A DNA stretch of 49,325 bases from an uncultured Acidobacteriota bacterium (GCA_903847975.1 CAINFC010000232.1:1-49325), one strand, 5' to 3'. Shown: positions 1 to 9,205, numbered from the stretch's first letter. Numbers and translations are program-made. Notes: generated from the letters alone by a model not told the origin.

Positions 1-714
1 AGGCGTCGCCAGGACATCCGTGGAGGCGATGAGCTCCGAGATGCGGCCGATCTCGGTCTGGTCGCCGGTGGCGACGACCACGCCGGTGCCCGTCCCGTAG
101 GTGACCAGAGTGGAGGAGTAGGCCATGTTCAGGCGATCGCCCAGGGGGAGGTCGCGGGGAAACACACCCTCCTCCTTGGTGGCAGGGAGCGATTCGCCGG
201 TGAGCGCCGATTCGTTTACCTGCAGGTCCTTGACGGCGATGAGCCGAAGATCGGCGGGCACCTTGTCCCCCGATTGGAGGAGAACGATGTCTCCCGGCAC
301 GAGCTCCGACGAGGAGATCCGATCCCGACGGCCCGCGCGGAGCACGGTGGCCTCACTCGTGAGGCTCTGCGCCAGAGCCTTGATCGCCCGGAGGGCCTTC
401 GCCTCCTGCAGGAAACCGACAACGGCATTGACCAGCACAACGCCGATGATGACTGCCGCGTCGACATACTCGGCGAAGGCGAACGTCACGGCTGCCGCCG
501 CGAGGAGTATGTAAACGAGCGGCTGGTGAAACTGCAGCAGGAAGCGCATCAACGGACCCCGGCCTCGGCGCTCGGTGAGCAGGTTCGGGCCGAAACGCTC
601 CCGCCTGTGCCCGATCTCGAACCGATCGAGCCCTTTTTCGGGGTTCACTCCGAGGGCCTCGAGGACATCCTCACCGGGCAGGTGGTGCCAGTGTTTTCCA
701 AGAATCGTCTGCAT
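1..714 (-). CDS. Cation-transporting P-type ATPase, N-terminal part (cut by window edge)
   Basis: The reading frame starts at ATG 714 and stays open to base 1, giving 238 residues with no stop, so the rest of the gene lies outside. The N-terminus resembles the cation ATPase N domain (GEDVLEALGVN, FGPNLL). Two hydrophobic stretches around residues 60-100 (YILLAAAAVTFAFAEYVDAA, VIIGVVLVNAVVGFLQ) fit transmembrane helices 1 and 2. The actuator domain follows, with PGDIVLLQSGDKVPAD and the dephosphorylation loop TGES (in NESALTGESLPA). Enzymes with this layout (SERCA/PMA-like, type II) pump Ca2+, Mg2+, H+ or Na+ at the expense of ATP. The phosphorylated DKTGT site and the ion-binding helices are outside the window, so the ion cannot be named. 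The neighbouring 1.5 kb looks like decayed DNA, so this gene probably marks the end of an older chromosomal segment. Confidence 0.9.
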   Translation of the reverse strand, partial: MQTILGKHWHHLPGEDVLEALGVNPEKGLDRFEIGHRRERFGPNLLTERRGRGPLMRFLLQFHQPLVYILLAAAAVTFAFAEYVDAAVIIGVVLVNAVVGFLQEAKALRAIKALAQSLTSEATVLRAGRRDRISSSELVPGDIVLLQSGDKVPADLRLIAVKDLQVNESALTGESLPATKEEGVFPRDLPLGDRLNMAYSSTLVTYGTGTGVVVATGDQTEIGRISELIASTDVLATP

Positions 715-1129
715 GAGTCGTGCTCCCGCGCCTTGCGGCGCCTAGGGCACTAAGGCTTCTTTGCCAAGGCAATGCGGATCGGAAATGGGCGAAGAATGGG
801 GAGATGGACGGGTTGGCCTCCTTGGGAGGTACCCGCGAAGATCGCAATATTGTCCAGGGGGAGCAACGGGTCGTCCGGAGAGAACGGCCCGAGAAGCACT
901 GTGCCCTTTTGAATAGAGGTAGTTGCTTTTCCAGGTTTTCTTACCACTTCGCGAGTATACGACCCAATTACAGCGAAAGCAAGCGTTAAAAGAGGAATAC
1001 GGCTGCGGTAGAAGGGTAGAAGGACATCCGAAAGGCGTGGACGGAAAGAACTCCCCTCCCATGGTCGCCCCGGGGCGAACGCCAAAATAATACCGCCTGC
1101 CCGCCTGGATTTCCGGCCGTCTCGTTCGT
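715..1129. other. Decayed stretch with no recognisable gene
   Basis: Open frames on the minus strand run through here (for example 750-1085). One reads like protein near its end (TTSIQKGTVLLGPFSPDD), but I recognise no family and see no convincing ribosome binding site. It lies between a truncated transposase remnant and the P-type ATPase, so it is most likely further degraded sequence, or the leader of the ATPase gene. Confidence 0.4.
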
Positions 1130-1700
1130 GGCAGGCAGGTGGAAAGAGCGTAATCCGGATAGATCAGGTCCGCCTCGTCATACGAATCGAACAGGTCCTT
1201 GTCCAAAGATAAGCGATCCTCTGCCATGGGAACGGCCGACGTGAGGGGGACGTTTTTTGGGGGGGGTGGGAGGACAGGGAGATGTATTCCGGATTCCCGG
1301 ATGCTTAAGACTTTTGCGGATCACGGTCTGATCGTCGATGAAACCAACAACCTTCATCGGGAAATGGCATTGCAGACCAATCAAGCGGGAAAACGAGGTA
1401 GACTTTTCCATGAGCTTCGCCCAGGTGCGCCAACAAGCCTTGCGATCGGGTGTATCCTCGGGCTCCGGGAGGCGTTCTGCTGGGGGGAAGCGAAGAGCAG
1501 GGCGCCGTTGCGGCGGCTTTCTGTCTCAGGCTCCTGCTTTCGACAACGGATAGCACCCTTTCCCGAACCGCCGCATACCCGCAGGAATGCAATGAAACTT
1601 GCTCGAACTCATCGAAGCAGCCTTTGACCAGCACATAAAGGGGCGAGGGCTTCGCGTTGCGCGGGAACGCCATGGCGAACCGCGGCCCGATATTGTTCTG
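1130..1700 (-). pseudogene. IS91-like (Y2-type) transposase remnant, internally deleted and frameshifted
   Basis: Three minus-strand frames carry pieces in the order expected for an IS91/IS801-type transposase. About 1690-1560 gives an N-terminal piece (PSPLYVLVKGCFDEFEQV, then YAAVRERVLSVVE), matching the usual 'TPLY.LVEDHFEEFERVY' start of the family. About 1395-1255 gives the C-terminal piece (MKVVGFIDDQTVIRKSLKHPGI followed by a proline-rich run), matching 'KVIAFIEDPAVIEKILKHLGL'. About 1225-1140, in another frame, gives the acidic tail (LFDSYDEADLIYPDYAL). The central catalytic part of a normal 350-400 residue protein is missing, and at least two frameshifts separate the pieces. The call rests on remembered family patterns, not on a search. 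Confidence 0.5.
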
Positions 1701-1985
1701 CACCCCGGCGGAGAAGTACCGCGACTGTGATGTACTTATCCATGAGTTCGACCTGGAGGCCTGGTTTGCCTTACGGCCGCCGCGCCTGGCAGAAGTACCA
1801 TTCCCGGTGTTGCACCTCTTCCCGGGAGCTTTCCGGGATGTGCCGGAAAATGAATCCCGGACTGCTGATTCATTACCATCCGCTTTTCCGGGGTACTGCG
1901 GCGGAGGACCTTTGGCGGGAAATCCGGGAAATCGATTCGGGGGAGGTGGCCGACGGGCGGGATCCGGACGTCGGCCCTGTGCCAG
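1657..1985 (+). pseudogene. Metallo-beta-lactamase-fold hydrolase, C-terminal fragment with a frameshift
   Basis: One + frame reads TPAEKYRDCDVLIHEFDLEAW until about 1775. The family continuation then appears in another frame (AWQKYHSRCCTSSRELSGM, then NPGLLIHYHPLFRGTAAEDL, then REIREIDSGEVADGRDPDV). Together they match the C-terminal third of ribonuclease-Z-like MBL-fold hydrolases ('DVLIHEVY...WQKYHSTFHTSSREL...PGLLVLYH'). The N-terminal half with the HxHxDH metal site is absent, and the metal-ligand region near 'KYHS..HTSS' is already altered. It abuts the transposase remnant head to head, consistent with an old insertion that broke this gene. Confidence 0.6.
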
Positions 1986-2214
1986 GACCGTATCGAGGCA
2001 CCGGCCGACCCCGGCGCACAGCCGGCGGCTGTGCCAATAGAAACCTCGGAAATAATCGAGTCGGTGGATTCGATGCGTGCCCCGCTCTCCTGGAGGTTCC
2101 GTTTGCCGAAAAGGATACCGGCGATCCTATCCAATCAGGGAAAATGGCGTCGGCGCTGCCCGTCGGGGTAAAATGCGGAATTTCAGCGGCCCGAAAAGCG
2201 GCGGAGATACCGTG

Positions 2215-3612
2215 ATGAAAGCATATTTCTTCCTGCTGGTTCTGATTTTTGCCCTCCGGGCGGGTGCTATCGGCGCCCAGCCGGCCGTCGCGTCCGGGAG
2301 CGATCCGCGTGAGATCCCTGTCCCCCCGATCCGAACCGGCCTGGCCCCGCTCCCCGGAGTGTACGAGCTGCCGGTGCGTGCCGGGCTGCCCGAGGTGCTG
2401 ACCATGAACGACGGCTCGCACGTCACCTCGACCGGCCAATGGCTGCGCCGCCGCGAGGAGATGAAGCGGATTCTGGAGTATTACGCCGTCGGCCGGATTC
2501 CGCCGCCGCCCGGCAACGTGCGGGGCGCGGAACGGCTCTCCCTGGCTCCTGCCGGCGGGAAGGTGAAATACCGGCTGGTGAATCTGACCTTCGGGCCGGA
2601 GCGGAAGCTGAATCTGCACATCGGGATCTTTACCCCCGCCGACCGCCCGGGACCGTTCCCGGCCATCATTTTTCACGGCGGCACGCCTCCCGGAGCGCCG
2701 CTGCTGCCGCGGCTGCCGCAAGGGCCGAACCAGGGCAAGGGTCAGGATGTACTGCTGCTGGTCGGGCCTGTTCCGACTGCGGCCGCGCCGGCCGTCCCCG
2801 GGCCGGATGCCGCCTCGGAGGCGGAGAAAACCGCGGCGCGCCACGCCGGCGTATTCCGTCGCGGCTATGCCCTGGTGGTGTTCCAGCCCAACGACTGCGC
2901 CGAGGATACCACGCTGCGCAACCTGGACGGCAGCTGGGCCTTCCGCAATACGCGCTTCCTGCCGGCCTACCCCAATTACGACTGGGGGATTCTTGCCGTC
3001 TGGGCCTGGGGCGTGTCGCGCATCGCCGACTACCTGGAAACCGATGCGGCCATCGATGCCGCCCGGCTCGTCGTCACCGGCGCATCGCGGAACGGGAAGT
3101 CATCCATGATTGCCGCGGCGTTCGACGAGCGGCTGACCGGCGCCCCGGTGGTGACCGGCGGCGGCGGCCTGGGTGCCTACCGCTTCTGCGGACCGCGCAA
3201 AAGCGAAACGCTGGACATCATGGTCAGGAAGTACCCGAACTGGTTTTCGCCGCAGCTGCGCCGCTTTTCCGGACAGAGGGACAGGCTGCCGTTCGACCAG
3301 CACTGGTTTCTGGCGCTGTGCGCGCCCCGCCCCTTCCTGGCGCTGGAAGGCATGACGGATGTCATCTCCCTGCCGGATGCCGTGCGGCAGTCTGTGGCCG
3401 GCGCCAAGCCGGCCTACGCGCTGTGCGGCGCCGAGGAGCGGCTGGGGGTCAACTTCGCGGCGCACGGCCACGCCTTCACGGAAGAGGACTGGACGGCACT
3501 CCTGGACTTTGCGGACAAGCACCTGCGCGGTCTGGCCGTCCCCCGCACCTTCGACCGTTTTCCCACGGAAGCGGAACTGGACGAAGCCCTGGCCCGGTCC
3601 CCCGGGAAATAG
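2215..3612 (+). CDS. Secreted glucuronoyl esterase, CE15 family
   Basis: The product has 465 residues. An upstream in-frame extension is possible, but ATG 2215 has a GGAG site at 2203-2206 and begins a clean signal peptide (MKAYFFLLVLIFALRAGAIG), so it is the chosen start. The fold is alpha/beta hydrolase. The nucleophile is Ser291 in GASRNGKSS, the CE15 signature, with Ala where fungal members have Cys. Further family marks are LPFDQHWFLALCAPRP, the likely acid Glu378 in ALEGMTD, and His417/His419 in AAHGHAFTEEDW. CE15 enzymes cut ester bonds between lignin alcohols and glucuronic acid on xylan. The gene converges on a TonB-dependent receptor gene and fits a hemicellulose-uptake locus. Fragments of a second copy survive at 32604-32694. 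Confidence 0.88.
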   Translation: MKAYFFLLVLIFALRAGAIGAQPAVASGSDPREIPVPPIRTGLAPLPGVYELPVRAGLPEVLTMNDGSHVTSTGQWLRRREEMKRILEYYAVGRIPPPPGNVRGAERLSLAPAGGKVKYRLVNLTFGPERKLNLHIGIFTPADRPGPFPAIIFHGGTPPGAPLLPRLPQGPNQGKGQDVLLLVGPVPTAAAPAVPGPDAASEAEKTAARHAGVFRRGYALVVFQPNDCAEDTTLRNLDGSWAFRNTRFLPAYPNYDWGILAVWAWGVSRIADYLETDAAIDAARLVVTGASRNGKSSMIAAAFDERLTGAPVVTGGGGLGAYRFCGPRKSETLDIMVRKYPNWFSPQLRRFSGQRDRLPFDQHWFLALCAPRPFLALEGMTDVISLPDAVRQSVAGAKPAYALCGAEERLGVNFAAHGHAFTEEDWTALLDFADKHLRGLAVPRTFDRFPTEAELDEALARSPGK

Positions 3613-3655
3613 GCATCCGCCCGGGGTGCCGCACCTTGCCGGGCCGGGCGGGTGC
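3613..3655. terminator. Convergent-gene hairpin, probably bidirectional terminator
   Basis: Arms 3613-3624 and 3644-3655 (GCATCCGCCCGG and CCGGGCGGGTGC) pair at 11 of 12 positions around a 19-base loop. A short pyrimidine run (ctgtttcctt) follows on the + side. It sits between the stop of the esterase and the stop of the receptor gene. Confidence 0.6.
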
Positions 3656-3665
3656 CTGTTTCCTT

Positions 3666-6600
3666 CTAAAAGTAAAATTTCAGGCCCAGCTGGATGATCC
3701 GGGCGTTGACCGTATTTTTATCCAGACGGTAGAAATTGGCGTTGGTGGTCAACTCCCGCGCGGTGCAGGCCGGGCTGAGCGAACCACCGAAAGGATTGTT
3801 GGCGTCGGTGCGCAGCTGCAGCTCGGCGGCGTTGGACGGACAGCCGAATCCGTTCGGGCCGGGACCCGGCAGGCCGGCGATGGCCGAGTCCACCGAGGCT
3901 CCCTGCGCCTTGGCGAGGATTGCGTCCCAGACTCCGGCGGCGGTCAGCTGGGCGTAGCGGTTTTGCACGTTGGCCTGGTTCTTCACCGGGCTGCCGGTGG
4001 CGCCGCCCGTCAGCAGGTAGTTCTGGTTGCCGTTCAGTACGGTCAGGTTGGTTCCGGTGGTCACGTTGTAGTTGCTGTGGTTGAAGAGGTTGAAGACCTC
4101 CATGCGGAATTCCAGGAACCTACGCTCGTTGCGGAAGGGGAAGGCCCGCTTCATCAGGCTGAAGTCGAAGGCGGTGTTCCAGGGAGCGCGCAGCTCCGAG
4201 TAATTGCGGGCGGCATTGCCGAACTTTCCCGGCTCCGGCCAGGAGAAAGCCCGCGGATTGACATAGGGCTCCACCAGGTTGGTGGCCGGGGACCACTTCG
4301 GATTTTTCAAGGGGACTCCCGTAACCCGGTCGGGGCGCAGGGCTCCGCCGGGGATGCCGTTGTCGATCGCCGTGAAACCGCTGAGGGTGACGGAAATCGG
4401 GTACCCGGCCCGCGCCCTTCCCAGGCCGGTCATCTGCCATCCGCCCAGGAGCTGGTTCCAGAAGCCCTCGCGATTCAAAAAGCGCCTGCCGCTGCCGAAC
4501 GGCAGCTCGTACAGGGCCGACAGATTGAATATATGCGGAGAATCAAAGCTGGAGACAGCTCTTTCCGCCCGGCTGTTGAACATCTGCTGGTTGCGGGTCA
4601 GGGGCACGCTGATGGAGGCATTGTTAAAGGAGTTGTTGGGAACCGGGAAGCTGATTCCGCCGGAGGAGTCGTCCATCGATTTCCCGAAGGTGTAGTTGAA
4701 GCGCAGCTGCATCCCGCGAACGTAACGCCTCTCGAGCTCGACGGTTGCGGCGTGGTAGGTGGAGGCGCTGCTCGAAGGGTTCATCACATAGATCGCCCCG
4801 TTGCCGTAGCGGCTGTTGAAGCCCGGATAGGACAAGAAGGCGTCCCCGGCCCGCGGATCCCGCCAGTTAAGGGCATAGGAGGGACCGATGAGGTGGGTTC
4901 CGCGCGCTCCCTGGTAGCCCGCCGTGAGAACCATGTCCTTGGAAAATTCGTATTGCACCTGCAGGCTGTAATTCTGGATCATCGGGGTGCGGAAGTTGGG
5001 ATCGCCCAGAAAGCCGATGCCCCGGTAGCGCGGGTCCTGGCGGATTCCGAGAATGTCCGGATCGGCCTGGTCACCCGGCCGTATCAACCCGCTGGAGGGG
5101 ACGGTGCTCATCCGGGGATCGCCTTTGAGAACGGCGTTGTTGTACCCGAACTGGAAGGGGAGCTGCGGATCGGAGCAGACAGCCAGTCCGCAGGTGGCGG
5201 CCATGGTGGGGGAAGAGTTGGTATTCGGTCCCATGACGTAGCTGATGGCGCGGTATCCGCTGAACGTCTGGGAGCCGATATTGGGAATGGGCTCCCGGTC
5301 GTTGCCCATCAGCGTGGCGTGGGAAATGCCGTACCCTCCGCGGATGACCATGCGCCGGCCGGCATTCCATCCGAAGCCGGGCGACCAGGCGAAGCCGAAG
5401 CGCGGTTCAAAGTCGAACTTCCGGCTTTCCACCAGGTAGCGGGAGCGGCCGTCCATGCCGGAGAACTCGAAGACCGGCGCCGGCAGGGGTTTTCCGGCGG
5501 CGTCCAGCACAAAAGGATTCGGCTCCATGCGGCTGAGATTCAGCTGCCCCTGGAAGTTGTTCTTTTCCCAGCGCGGGGATTGAAACTGGTACCGGAGGCC
5601 CAGGTTCAGGGTGAGGTTGGGCCGGACCTTCCAATCGTCCTGCAGGTAGGCGCCCAGGTTATACCAGCGGTAGTAATAAGGCTGGGAAAGGTTTTCGGTC
5701 TGCACCTGCAGGTTGTTGACCACTCCCAGGAGGAAGGAGGCAAATATGTCGCCGCCGGTCACGGTTCCGGAGCAGCCGGCGATGCTGCCCGAAAGCGGGC
5801 TTGCTCCGCAGACCCGGTCCGCGGTCTGATCCCGGGTGAAGCCGAATCGCCCGCCCGCTAGGCTTCCGAATCCCAGGGCTCCCTGGTTCAGCATCAGGAC
5901 GCTGCCGGAAAAGCCCATCTTCAGGGTGTGCCGGCTCAAGACCCAGCTCAGGTCGTCGTGGAGCTGATAGGTGTGCTCGGTGTTCTTGCCCACGTCCTGG
6001 GGCTGGCTGAAGCCGATCTGGTCGTAGCCCTTGCCGCTGGTGGCGTTGGTGGCGGCCATCGGCGCCCCGCCCGGGAAAAACCGGGCGGCGCCATAGCCGA
6101 TCGCGTTGGGCGTGCCGTCCCCGGCCCCGCCCAGCTTCAGATACTGGCTGGTCTGGTCGAGGGCGGTCAGCTCGCTGTTGAAATTCCGGGAAAAATCGCC
6201 GAAGTTGTAGCTGACCCGCATTTCGTTCACCAGGTTCGACCGCAGGGTCCCGGTCCAGTTCAGCAGGATCTGCCTTGCCTGGGTGGTCTCGCTGATTCCT
6301 CCGTTTTGCAGGGGGTCGCGGAAAAACCGGTCTCCGGTCAGGGGCTGCCAGGTATAGCGCCCGTAAAGATGATGAGAGGGGTGGAGGCGATGATCCAGCC
6401 GTACGGTGTAGCGGTTGTCATCGTTGACCGACTTCCGAAAGTAGGCATAGTTGGCGCCGGCGTCGCTTCCCGAAGTGATCATGGGCATATTGGCTTCGGG
6501 ATACAGTTCGTTGACCAGCCGGGCCGAAACGGGATTGACCATGCTCTGTCCGGATTCGTTCACCAGGATGCGCCCCCGTTTGGCCGGATCGGGGTCATTG

Positions 6601-7835
6601 GGATTGAACAGGGGGAAATTGCTGAACTGCCACATCGGGTTGCCGGCGCCGGCCGGCAGAGACCGGTTGAAAGCCGGATTGGGACGCAGCAGCAGCTGCC
6701 CGCCGCCGCCTCGCAGGAACTGGTTGTAGAGCAGGCTGTAGGGCTGCGTGGAGCCGTTGGTGAAGTAGACCAGGGTCTGGGAGAAGTCCCCCTTTCTTTC
6801 CAGCGCCGTCGGGACCCGGGTTGTCGTGGCGGAGATCAGCGAGCTCACCTGGCGCGTCGGCTCATAGGAAAAAAAGAAAAAGGTGCGGTCTTTTCCCTTG
6901 TAGATGCGGGGAATGTCCACCGGTCCTCCGACGGTGGCTCCCAGCTGCTGGCGGCGGAGCGGGGGACGGGCGTCGTTGTTGAAGATGGCCAGGCGCGTGG
7001 TGTCGAACGGATTTGCGGTCAGAGCTTTCTGGCGGTGGAACCAGTATAGGGTCCCATGGAACTCGTTGGTTCCGCTCTTGGTGGTCTGCTGAATGATGGC
7101 TCCCCCCGCCTGGCTGTACTGCGCCGAATAATTGGACTGCTGGACGGAAAACTCCTGGATGGTGTCGGGCGAAAAGGAGACGGTGGTGCGGGCCAGGGCA
7201 ATGCTGGTCACGCTGGCGCCGTCGGCGTAAAACTGCGTGGATCCGGCCCGGGCTCCGTTGATGCTGATTTCCCGGCCGGGGGTTACGTCGCTGGCATAGG
7301 GCGAGGTGAACTCCGACCCGGCGCTCCCGGAAACTCCGGGCAGGGTAAAGGCGAGCTCCAGGGTGTTGCGGCCGTTGAGAGGCAGGTCGTTGATCACCTT
7401 CTGCTCCACGGTCTGGATCACGTTGCCGGTCTCCGTCTGCAGCAGGGGAGCGGCTGCGGTGACCTGGACCTGTTCCTGGATGGTGCCCACCTCCAGGGTG
7501 ACGTCCACCCGGATGTCTTTGGCGGTGTCCACCTTGACTTCCCGGACCGTAGTGGTTTTGAATCCCGCGTATTCCACGGTGATATCGTAGGTTACCGGCC
7601 GGAGGCTGGGCGCGTAGTATTCCCCCGTATCGTCGGTGATCGGCGTGACGACGGCATTGGTTCCCCGATCGGTTATTTTCACCGTGGCGCCCGGTATGGC
7701 CGCCCCGGAAGAGTCTTTCACCGTACCCCGGATGGAACCGGTGTTGGATTGCCCGAAGGCCGGAAGGGCCAAAGACAGGGCCGCCCCCAGCAGAGCCATG
7801 GGCAGGAAAGGTCGGCGGAATGGATTGGAACGCAT
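3666..7835 (-). CDS. TonB-dependent receptor with carboxypeptidase-regulatory-like N-terminal domain
   Basis: 1389 residues. Signal peptide at 1-29 (ending LALPAFGQ). Next comes a carboxypeptidase-regulatory-like Ig domain (GSIRGTVKDSSGAAIPGATV, about 31-115). A plug domain follows (LPLNGRNTLELAFTLPGVSG, then a QQTTKSGTNEFHG region). A long beta-barrel ends in aromatic residues (QLGLKFYF), as outer-membrane porins do. This Oar-like form is typical of Acidobacteriota. It most likely carries large oligosaccharides, or another bulky ligand, across the outer membrane using TonB energy. It is expressed from a strong promoter at 7968-7996 with a LacI-type operator at 7934-7952, and the LacI gene lies directly upstream. 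That argues for sugar-inducible expression. The true substrate cannot be read from the sequence. Confidence 0.92.
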   Translation of the reverse strand: MRSNPFRRPFLPMALLGAALSLALPAFGQSNTGSIRGTVKDSSGAAIPGATVKITDRGTNAVVTPITDDTGEYYAPSLRPVTYDITVEYAGFKTTTVREVKVDTAKDIRVDVTLEVGTIQEQVQVTAAAPLLQTETGNVIQTVEQKVINDLPLNGRNTLELAFTLPGVSGSAGSEFTSPYASDVTPGREISINGARAGSTQFYADGASVTSIALARTTVSFSPDTIQEFSVQQSNYSAQYSQAGGAIIQQTTKSGTNEFHGTLYWFHRQKALTANPFDTTRLAIFNNDARPPLRRQQLGATVGGPVDIPRIYKGKDRTFFFFSYEPTRQVSSLISATTTRVPTALERKGDFSQTLVYFTNGSTQPYSLLYNQFLRGGGGQLLLRPNPAFNRSLPAGAGNPMWQFSNFPLFNPNDPDPAKRGRILVNESGQSMVNPVSARLVNELYPEANMPMITSGSDAGANYAYFRKSVNDDNRYTVRLDHRLHPSHHLYGRYTWQPLTGDRFFRDPLQNGGISETTQARQILLNWTGTLRSNLVNEMRVSYNFGDFSRNFNSELTALDQTSQYLKLGGAGDGTPNAIGYGAARFFPGGAPMAATNATSGKGYDQIGFSQPQDVGKNTEHTYQLHDDLSWVLSRHTLKMGFSGSVLMLNQGALGFGSLAGGRFGFTRDQTADRVCGASPLSGSIAGCSGTVTGGDIFASFLLGVVNNLQVQTENLSQPYYYRWYNLGAYLQDDWKVRPNLTLNLGLRYQFQSPRWEKNNFQGQLNLSRMEPNPFVLDAAGKPLPAPVFEFSGMDGRSRYLVESRKFDFEPRFGFAWSPGFGWNAGRRMVIRGGYGISHATLMGNDREPIPNIGSQTFSGYRAISYVMGPNTNSSPTMAATCGLAVCSDPQLPFQFGYNNAVLKGDPRMSTVPSSGLIRPGDQADPDILGIRQDPRYRGIGFLGDPNFRTPMIQNYSLQVQYEFSKDMVLTAGYQGARGTHLIGPSYALNWRDPRAGDAFLSYPGFNSRYGNGAIYVMNPSSSASTYHAATVELERRYVRGMQLRFNYTFGKSMDDSSGGISFPVPNNSFNNASISVPLTRNQQMFNSRAERAVSSFDSPHIFNLSALYELPFGSGRRFLNREGFWNQLLGGWQMTGLGRARAGYPISVTLSGFTAIDNGIPGGALRPDRVTGVPLKNPKWSPATNLVEPYVNPRAFSWPEPGKFGNAARNYSELRAPWNTAFDFSLMKRAFPFRNERRFLEFRMEVFNLFNHSNYNVTTGTNLTVLNGNQNYLLTGGATGSPVKNQANVQNRYAQLTAAGVWDAILAKAQGASVDSAIAGLPGPGPNGFGCPSNAAELQLRTDANNPFGGSLSPACTARELTTNANFYRLDKNTVNARIIQLGLKFYF

Positions 7836-7933
7836 CGCTTTTTCTTCTCCCGTTTTTAGTCGGGACTCGCTTCCGGCGGGCCATGCGGGGATCTTCTGCT
7901 CCCGGACCCGTGCCGGACGCGGTCACTTAATAT

Positions 7934-7952
7934 CGTTTATGTAAACGTTTAC
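7934..7952. promoter_or_regulatory. LacI-family operator (overlapping dyads)
   Basis: The 12-bp perfect palindrome GTAAACGTTTAC lies at 7941-7952. It overlaps a second dyad CGTTTA-TG-TAAACG at 7934-7947. The central CG with flanking AAA/TTT is the classic LacI/GalR-family operator form. The site falls just downstream of the expected +1 of the receptor promoter, so a bound repressor would block initiation or elongation. The adjacent LacI-family gene is the obvious binder. Confidence 0.75.
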
Positions 7953-7967
7953 GTTACCGTTTGTGGC

Positions 7968-7996
7968 ATTATAAGAGCGGCCCGGCCAAATGTCAA
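7968..7996 (-). promoter_or_regulatory. Perfect sigma-70 consensus promoter of the TonB-dependent receptor gene
   Basis: On the minus strand, TTGACA (7996-7991) and TATAAT (7973-7968) are separated by exactly 17 bases. Both hexamers match the bacterial housekeeping consensus at 6 of 6 positions. The start site would fall near 7961, about 125 bases upstream of the receptor ATG and next to the operator. Confidence 0.85.
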
Positions 7997-8089
7997 CGGG
8001 GCCGCGGAAAAAATCCCCAAGAGGCGCCGGGCACCGAGGAAAACGGGATCGAAGGCGGGGGGGGCGGCCGGCGAAGGGCCGGGTACCGG

Positions 8090-9109
8090 TCAGGCGGTGG
8101 GGAGTTCGGATCCGCAGGAGTCGCGGATGATCAGGGTGGGCTGCAGAACGATCTGCTGCGGGGCGTTTTTCTGCCGGCGGTTTTCAATCGCATTTCTCAG
8201 GATTTCCGCCGCTTTCCGCCCGGTTTCCCACGGGCGCTGGTCGACGCTGGTCAGCGGCACCCGGAGGACGTCGGCATTGGGAATATTGCTGGATCCGACC
8301 AGGGCCACGTCCTCGGGAATTCTCAATCCTTTCTCCAGGATGGCCTTCATGGCTCCGATGGCGGCCCGGTCATTGATGGCGAAAATCGCCGTGGGGCGCG
8401 GCTGCAGCCCGAGGATCCGCCTGGCGGCCTGGTATCCGCCCCGCTCATCGATGCCCCCGGAGACGATCCACTCCGCAAGGCAGGGCAGCCGGTGGGACTT
8501 GAGAGCCGTCTGGTACCCCTTTTGGCGCAGGCGGGAAACTTCGAAGCCCGGCGAATTGATGTGGGCGATCCGCCTGTGCCCCAGGCCGATCAGGTGCTCG
8601 GTCACCATTTGCCCGATGCGAATGTTGTCGCAGACGACGGCGTTGGCGGTGTGTCTTTTTAAAAGGCGGTCCACCAGGACGTAGGGGATGCCCTCCTCGT
8701 CGAGGATATCGAAGTTGCTGCCCGCATAGGTTTCCTGAACCGGGGCGGCGATCAGACCGTCGATCTTTCGGCCGAGCAGGGTGAGTATTTCCGAGGCTTC
8801 CTTCTTGCGGTCCCCCTCGCTGTCGACGATGATAATGTGGTTGTCGGGGGCGGCCACGCTGTCCACGCCCTTGGAAATTTCCACGAAAAACGCATGGGTC
8901 AGATCCGGGATGATCAAACCCCACACGTGGGTTCTCCCGGTCACCAGGCTGCGCGCAACCTGGTCCGGGCGATAGCGCATTTTGCAGGCCAGGTCGGTGA
9001 CCCGCTTTTTGGTTTCGGTGCTGATGTCGGGATAGTTGCGCAGGGCCCGGGAGACGGTGACCACGGACAGTCCCAGCTGCTCGGCGATATCACGCATGGT
9101 GGCCGACAC
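8090..9109 (-). CDS. LacI/GalR-family transcriptional regulator
   Basis: 339 residues from GTG 9109, preceded by GGAGG at 9119-9115. The in-frame ATG 9097 is 17 bases from that site and less likely. Residues 5-50 are the LacI helix-turn-helix and hinge (MRDIAEQLGLSVVTVSRAL, then RYRPDQVARSL). The rest is the periplasmic-binding-protein-like sensor (GLIIPDLTHAFFVEISKGV; GLIAAPVQE; GYQTAL; FAINDRAAIGAM; TSVDQRPWETGRKAAEIL). Such proteins bind DNA as dimers and usually release it on binding a sugar. The gene is followed on the same strand by the TonB-receptor gene, whose promoter carries a matching palindrome, so it most likely represses that receptor. It has its own promoter at 9177-9205. Confidence 0.93.
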   Translation of the reverse strand: MSATMRDIAEQLGLSVVTVSRALRNYPDISTETKKRVTDLACKMRYRPDQVARSLVTGRTHVWGLIIPDLTHAFFVEISKGVDSVAAPDNHIIIVDSEGDRKKEASEILTLLGRKIDGLIAAPVQETYAGSNFDILDEEGIPYVLVDRLLKRHTANAVVCDNIRIGQMVTEHLIGLGHRRIAHINSPGFEVSRLRQKGYQTALKSHRLPCLAEWIVSGGIDERGGYQAARRILGLQPRPTAIFAINDRAAIGAMKAILEKGLRIPEDVALVGSSNIPNADVLRVPLTSVDQRPWETGRKAAEILRNAIENRRQKNAPQQIVLQPTLIIRDSCGSELPTA

Positions 9110-9176
9110 GAAAACCTCCGGAAACCGGGATGCGGCTTGCAGTAAGGGATATAAGAAAACGGGACATGATGGCCGA

Positions 9177-9205
9177 ATTGTAGGGCACATCCTCTCCTTT
9201 GTCAA
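9177..9205 (-). promoter_or_regulatory. Sigma-70 promoter of the LacI-family gene
   Basis: On the minus strand, TTGACA (9205-9200), a 17-base spacer, then TACAAT (9182-9177). The transcript would begin near 9170, about 60 bases upstream of the GTG start. No dyad like the receptor operator is seen here, so autoregulation through the same site is not evident. Confidence 0.75.

Noticed and set aside
2439-5861. Open + strand frame of 1140 codons
   Set aside because: It runs across the esterase in another frame and antisense to the TonB receptor. The composition is that of a GC-rich shadow frame, with no family motifs.
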